From assembly GCF_019798055.1 (NCBI RefSeq), contig NZ_JAHOPH010000001.1, positions 248,001-312,000 on the forward strand: 64,000 nucleotides of DNA, in the 5' to 3' direction. Shown here piece by piece: positions 62,494-64,000 of the stretch. Under the pieces are notes generated by a model. That model made no database searches and was not told the DNA's origin. It was given only the letters and a program-made list of their open reading frames with translations. The first letter of the stretch is position 1, and every line of letters begins with the position of its first letter. Origin of the DNA: Salsipaludibacter albus. Its GTDB lineage: Bacteria; Actinomycetota; Nitriliruptoria; Nitriliruptorales; Nitriliruptoraceae. The position numbers and the translations under genes were made by a program.

Positions 62494-62976
62494 ATGGCAG
62501 CGTCCGAACTCGACCTCGAGGAGCCTGCCGAGGTCGACCACATCCACGACGTCGCCGCCGCGCGTCTCCGCGGGACGCGACAGCGCTACACCAGTGGTCG
62601 ACGAGCACTGGTCCGCCAGCTGCACGACCTCCACGGGCCGGCCACGATCAGCGAGCTCCAGGACGGTGGCAGCGATTCGTCGACCTCGTCGCTGTACCGC
62701 AACCTGGCGATCCTCGAGCAGTGCGGCGTGGTGCACCGGGTCGTCGCCGTCGACGACACGACCCGCTACGAGCTGTCGGAGGAACTCTCCGGGCACCATC
62801 ACCACCTCGTCTGTCGCAACTGTGGTCGCGTCGCGGACCTGACCCTGTCCGACGACGTCGAGCTGGCCCTGGCCCGCGCCGCCGACCAGGCCAGCCGGAC
62901 CAGTGGGTTCCGCGTGGCCGCGCACAACCTCGAGATGGTCGGCACCTGCGAGGACTGCGATCCCGAGACCGCCTGA
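62494..62976 (+). CDS. zur: Fur-family regulator, probably zinc-responsive (Zur)
   Basis: Metal-dependent repressor. The 160 residues have a winged helix (ALVRQLHDLHGPATISELQD and SLYRNLAILEQCGVVHRV), the histidine cluster LSGHHHHLVCRNCGRVADL and the second CxxC in GTCEDCD, giving the structural zinc site plus a sensing site. Facing a zinc/manganese permease, it is more likely Zur than Fur. ATG at 62494 is preferred; an upstream open frame (from 62356) is Arg/Trp-rich repeats. Confidence 0.85.
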   Translation: MAASELDLEEPAEVDHIHDVAAARLRGTRQRYTSGRRALVRQLHDLHGPATISELQDGGSDSSTSSLYRNLAILEQCGVVHRVVAVDDTTRYELSEELSGHHHHLVCRNCGRVADLTLSDDVELALARAADQASRTSGFRVAAHNLEMVGTCEDCDPETA

Positions 62977-63013
62977 CGACCCGGGGCGGACCCCAGCAGC
63001 ACCCCCGGGTGGG

Positions 63014-63865
63014 TCAGCCGGAGGTCCGTGCGCGTGCCCGTTGCACCGGGAGGGCGATCTCCTTGCCCGCCAGGACGGCGAAGAAGAGCGCCACGCTGAC
63101 CACGGCGATGGCCGGTGAGGCCGCGACACCCCAGTGGAACGACACCAGCAGCCCCGTGACCACCGCGAGCCCCCCGACGCCCATCCCCACGCCCATCAGT
63201 ACGGGAACCCGCCTGGCCACCAGGGCCGCCGTGGCGGCCGGCGCGACCAGCAGGGCGAACACCAGCAGCGTGCCCACGGTGCGGAACGACGCCACCACGG
63301 CCACGCCGATCAGCACCAGCATCGCGAGATGGACCCGCGCCGGGTCCAGTCCCAGGGTGGCGGTCGTGTCCTCGCTGTAGGTCAGGGCGAGGAACGCGCG
63401 GTAGCCCACGATCGTCGCGATGCTCACGAAGACGGCTGCCACCAGGGTCACCATGATGTCGTCCCGCCCGACGGCAATGGCGTCGCCGAACAGGATGGTC
63501 GACAGGTCCGTGGCGTAGGCACCGCCCCGCGAGATGATCGCGACCCCCAGCGCGAGCATGCCAACGAACAACAGGCCGATCGCGGTGTCGCCCGACAGTC
63601 GCGTGCGGCGCCGGACAAGGTCGATGCCCGCCACCATCGCCGCACCGGAGACGACCGCACCCACCGTGGTGCTGGCTCCGACGAGCACCGCCACGGCGAT
63701 GCCCGGCAGCACACCGTGGGCCATGGCGTCGCCCAGGAAGGACAACCCTCGCAGGACCACCCAGGTCCCCACCAGCGTGGTGGTCACGACGGTGAGCAGA
63801 CCCGCGACCAGTGCTCGGATCATGAACGGGTTGGCCACGAACGGCTCGACGAGCGTCTCGAACAC
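63014..63865 (-). CDS. znuB: Zinc/manganese ABC transporter permease (ZnuB family)
   Basis: A 283-residue ABC-3 family membrane permease with about eight spans. SFLGDAMAHGVLPGIAVAVLVG is the family core loop and GTLLVFALLVAPAATA the last conserved block. GTG at 63865 has ggagg before it. The ATP-binding partner probably lies upstream (partial gene at the window end). Convergent with the Zur-like gene, which likely represses it. Confidence 0.9.
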   Translation of the reverse strand: MFETLVEPFVANPFMIRALVAGLLTVVTTTLVGTWVVLRGLSFLGDAMAHGVLPGIAVAVLVGASTTVGAVVSGAAMVAGIDLVRRRTRLSGDTAIGLLFVGMLALGVAIISRGGAYATDLSTILFGDAIAVGRDDIMVTLVAAVFVSIATIVGYRAFLALTYSEDTTATLGLDPARVHLAMLVLIGVAVVASFRTVGTLLVFALLVAPAATAALVARRVPVLMGVGMGVGGLAVVTGLLVSFHWGVAASPAIAVVSVALFFAVLAGKEIALPVQRARARTSG

Positions 63866-63866
63866 G

Positions 63867-64000
63867 TCACGACCTCCCGGTGCCGTCGGCCACGCTGTCC
63901 GGTCCGACCCACCCCGGGACCGTACTGGTGACGGTCGCGCTCACCCGCACGACCCGGACCAGCCCTCCACGAGGCCCTCGCCCACCGTTCGCATCATCTC
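63867..64000 (-). CDS. Partial gene cut by the window end (probably ABC ATP-binding protein)
   Basis: Only the last 43 or so codons are present: VRVVRVSATVTSTVPG then WVGPDSVADG and a stop just one base before the znuB GTG. The position fits a metal ABC transporter ATPase, but the residues here are not diagnostic, so the identity rests on context. Confidence 0.35.
   Translation of the reverse strand, partial: DDANGGRGPRGGLVRVVRVSATVTSTVPGWVGPDSVADGTGRS

Overview
The window is very GC-rich, almost fully coding chromosomal DNA from an actinobacterium. The lineage signals are the mycothiol genes (mshA, mshD), a GlnR-type regulator beside mshD, a BldC-type small regulator next to an epimerase and an acyltransferase, and many four-base stop/start overlaps (GTGA, ATGA). 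A deep-branching class such as Nitriliruptoria would fit, but that is inference from gene content; no rRNA or other strong taxonomic marker is present.

Layout. 0-3 kb: hemA-hemC-hemD, each pair overlapping by four bases, preceded upstream by rex. 4-7.3 kb: a coupled acyl-CoA synthetase / MFS transporter / thiol-disulfide protein operon. 7.4-15.2 kb: a core block (sugar-phosphate isomerase, acyltransferase, epimerase, BldC-like protein, AcuC-like deacetylase, proC, YbjN, mshA) that resembles the mycobacterial Rv0486-Rv0510 neighbourhood. 15-20 kb: pyrophosphatase, bcp peroxiredoxin, YgfZ. 19.5-21.8 kb: a DUF4395-thioredoxin pair beside a regulator that fuses a winged helix to a cysteine-less TusA-like domain; the same spaced direct repeat lies upstream of both transcription units. 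22-25 kb: MoaD-like protein, hydrolase, glnR and mshD. 25.2-25.6 kb: tRNA-Lys, tRNA-Asp, tRNA-Phe. 25.7-31.6 kb: Eis-like acetyltransferase, thymidine kinase, cytochrome b561-like protein, aceE. 31.9-37.6 kb: a DGPF protein with its ECF42-type sigma factor, a lipoprotein propeller and small enzymes.

37.6-44.1 kb is an accessory island with weaker coding signal. It holds a broken Imm5-type immunity gene, short unassigned genes, five same-strand copies (plus one half copy) of a short repeat, a TrkA-C membrane protein, a methyltransferase, two truncated genes and a DUF222-HNH protein.

44.2-64 kb returns to core genes: a HelD-like ATPase; folK, folB, folP, folE and ftsH on the minus strand, interrupted by plus-strand genes (amidohydrolase, catalase, DUF1028 protein); an acyl-CoA dehydrogenase, nitroreductase, hpt, tilS and a zinc protease; a second small HTH protein with a large upstream palindrome; and a Zur-like regulator facing a zinc/manganese ABC permease cut off by the window end.

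The best candidates for something undescribed are the sulfur/redox regulator with its candidate operators (19.5-21.8 kb), the repeat-bearing accessory island (37.6-44.1 kb), and the palindrome upstream of the HTH gene at 61.98 kb.
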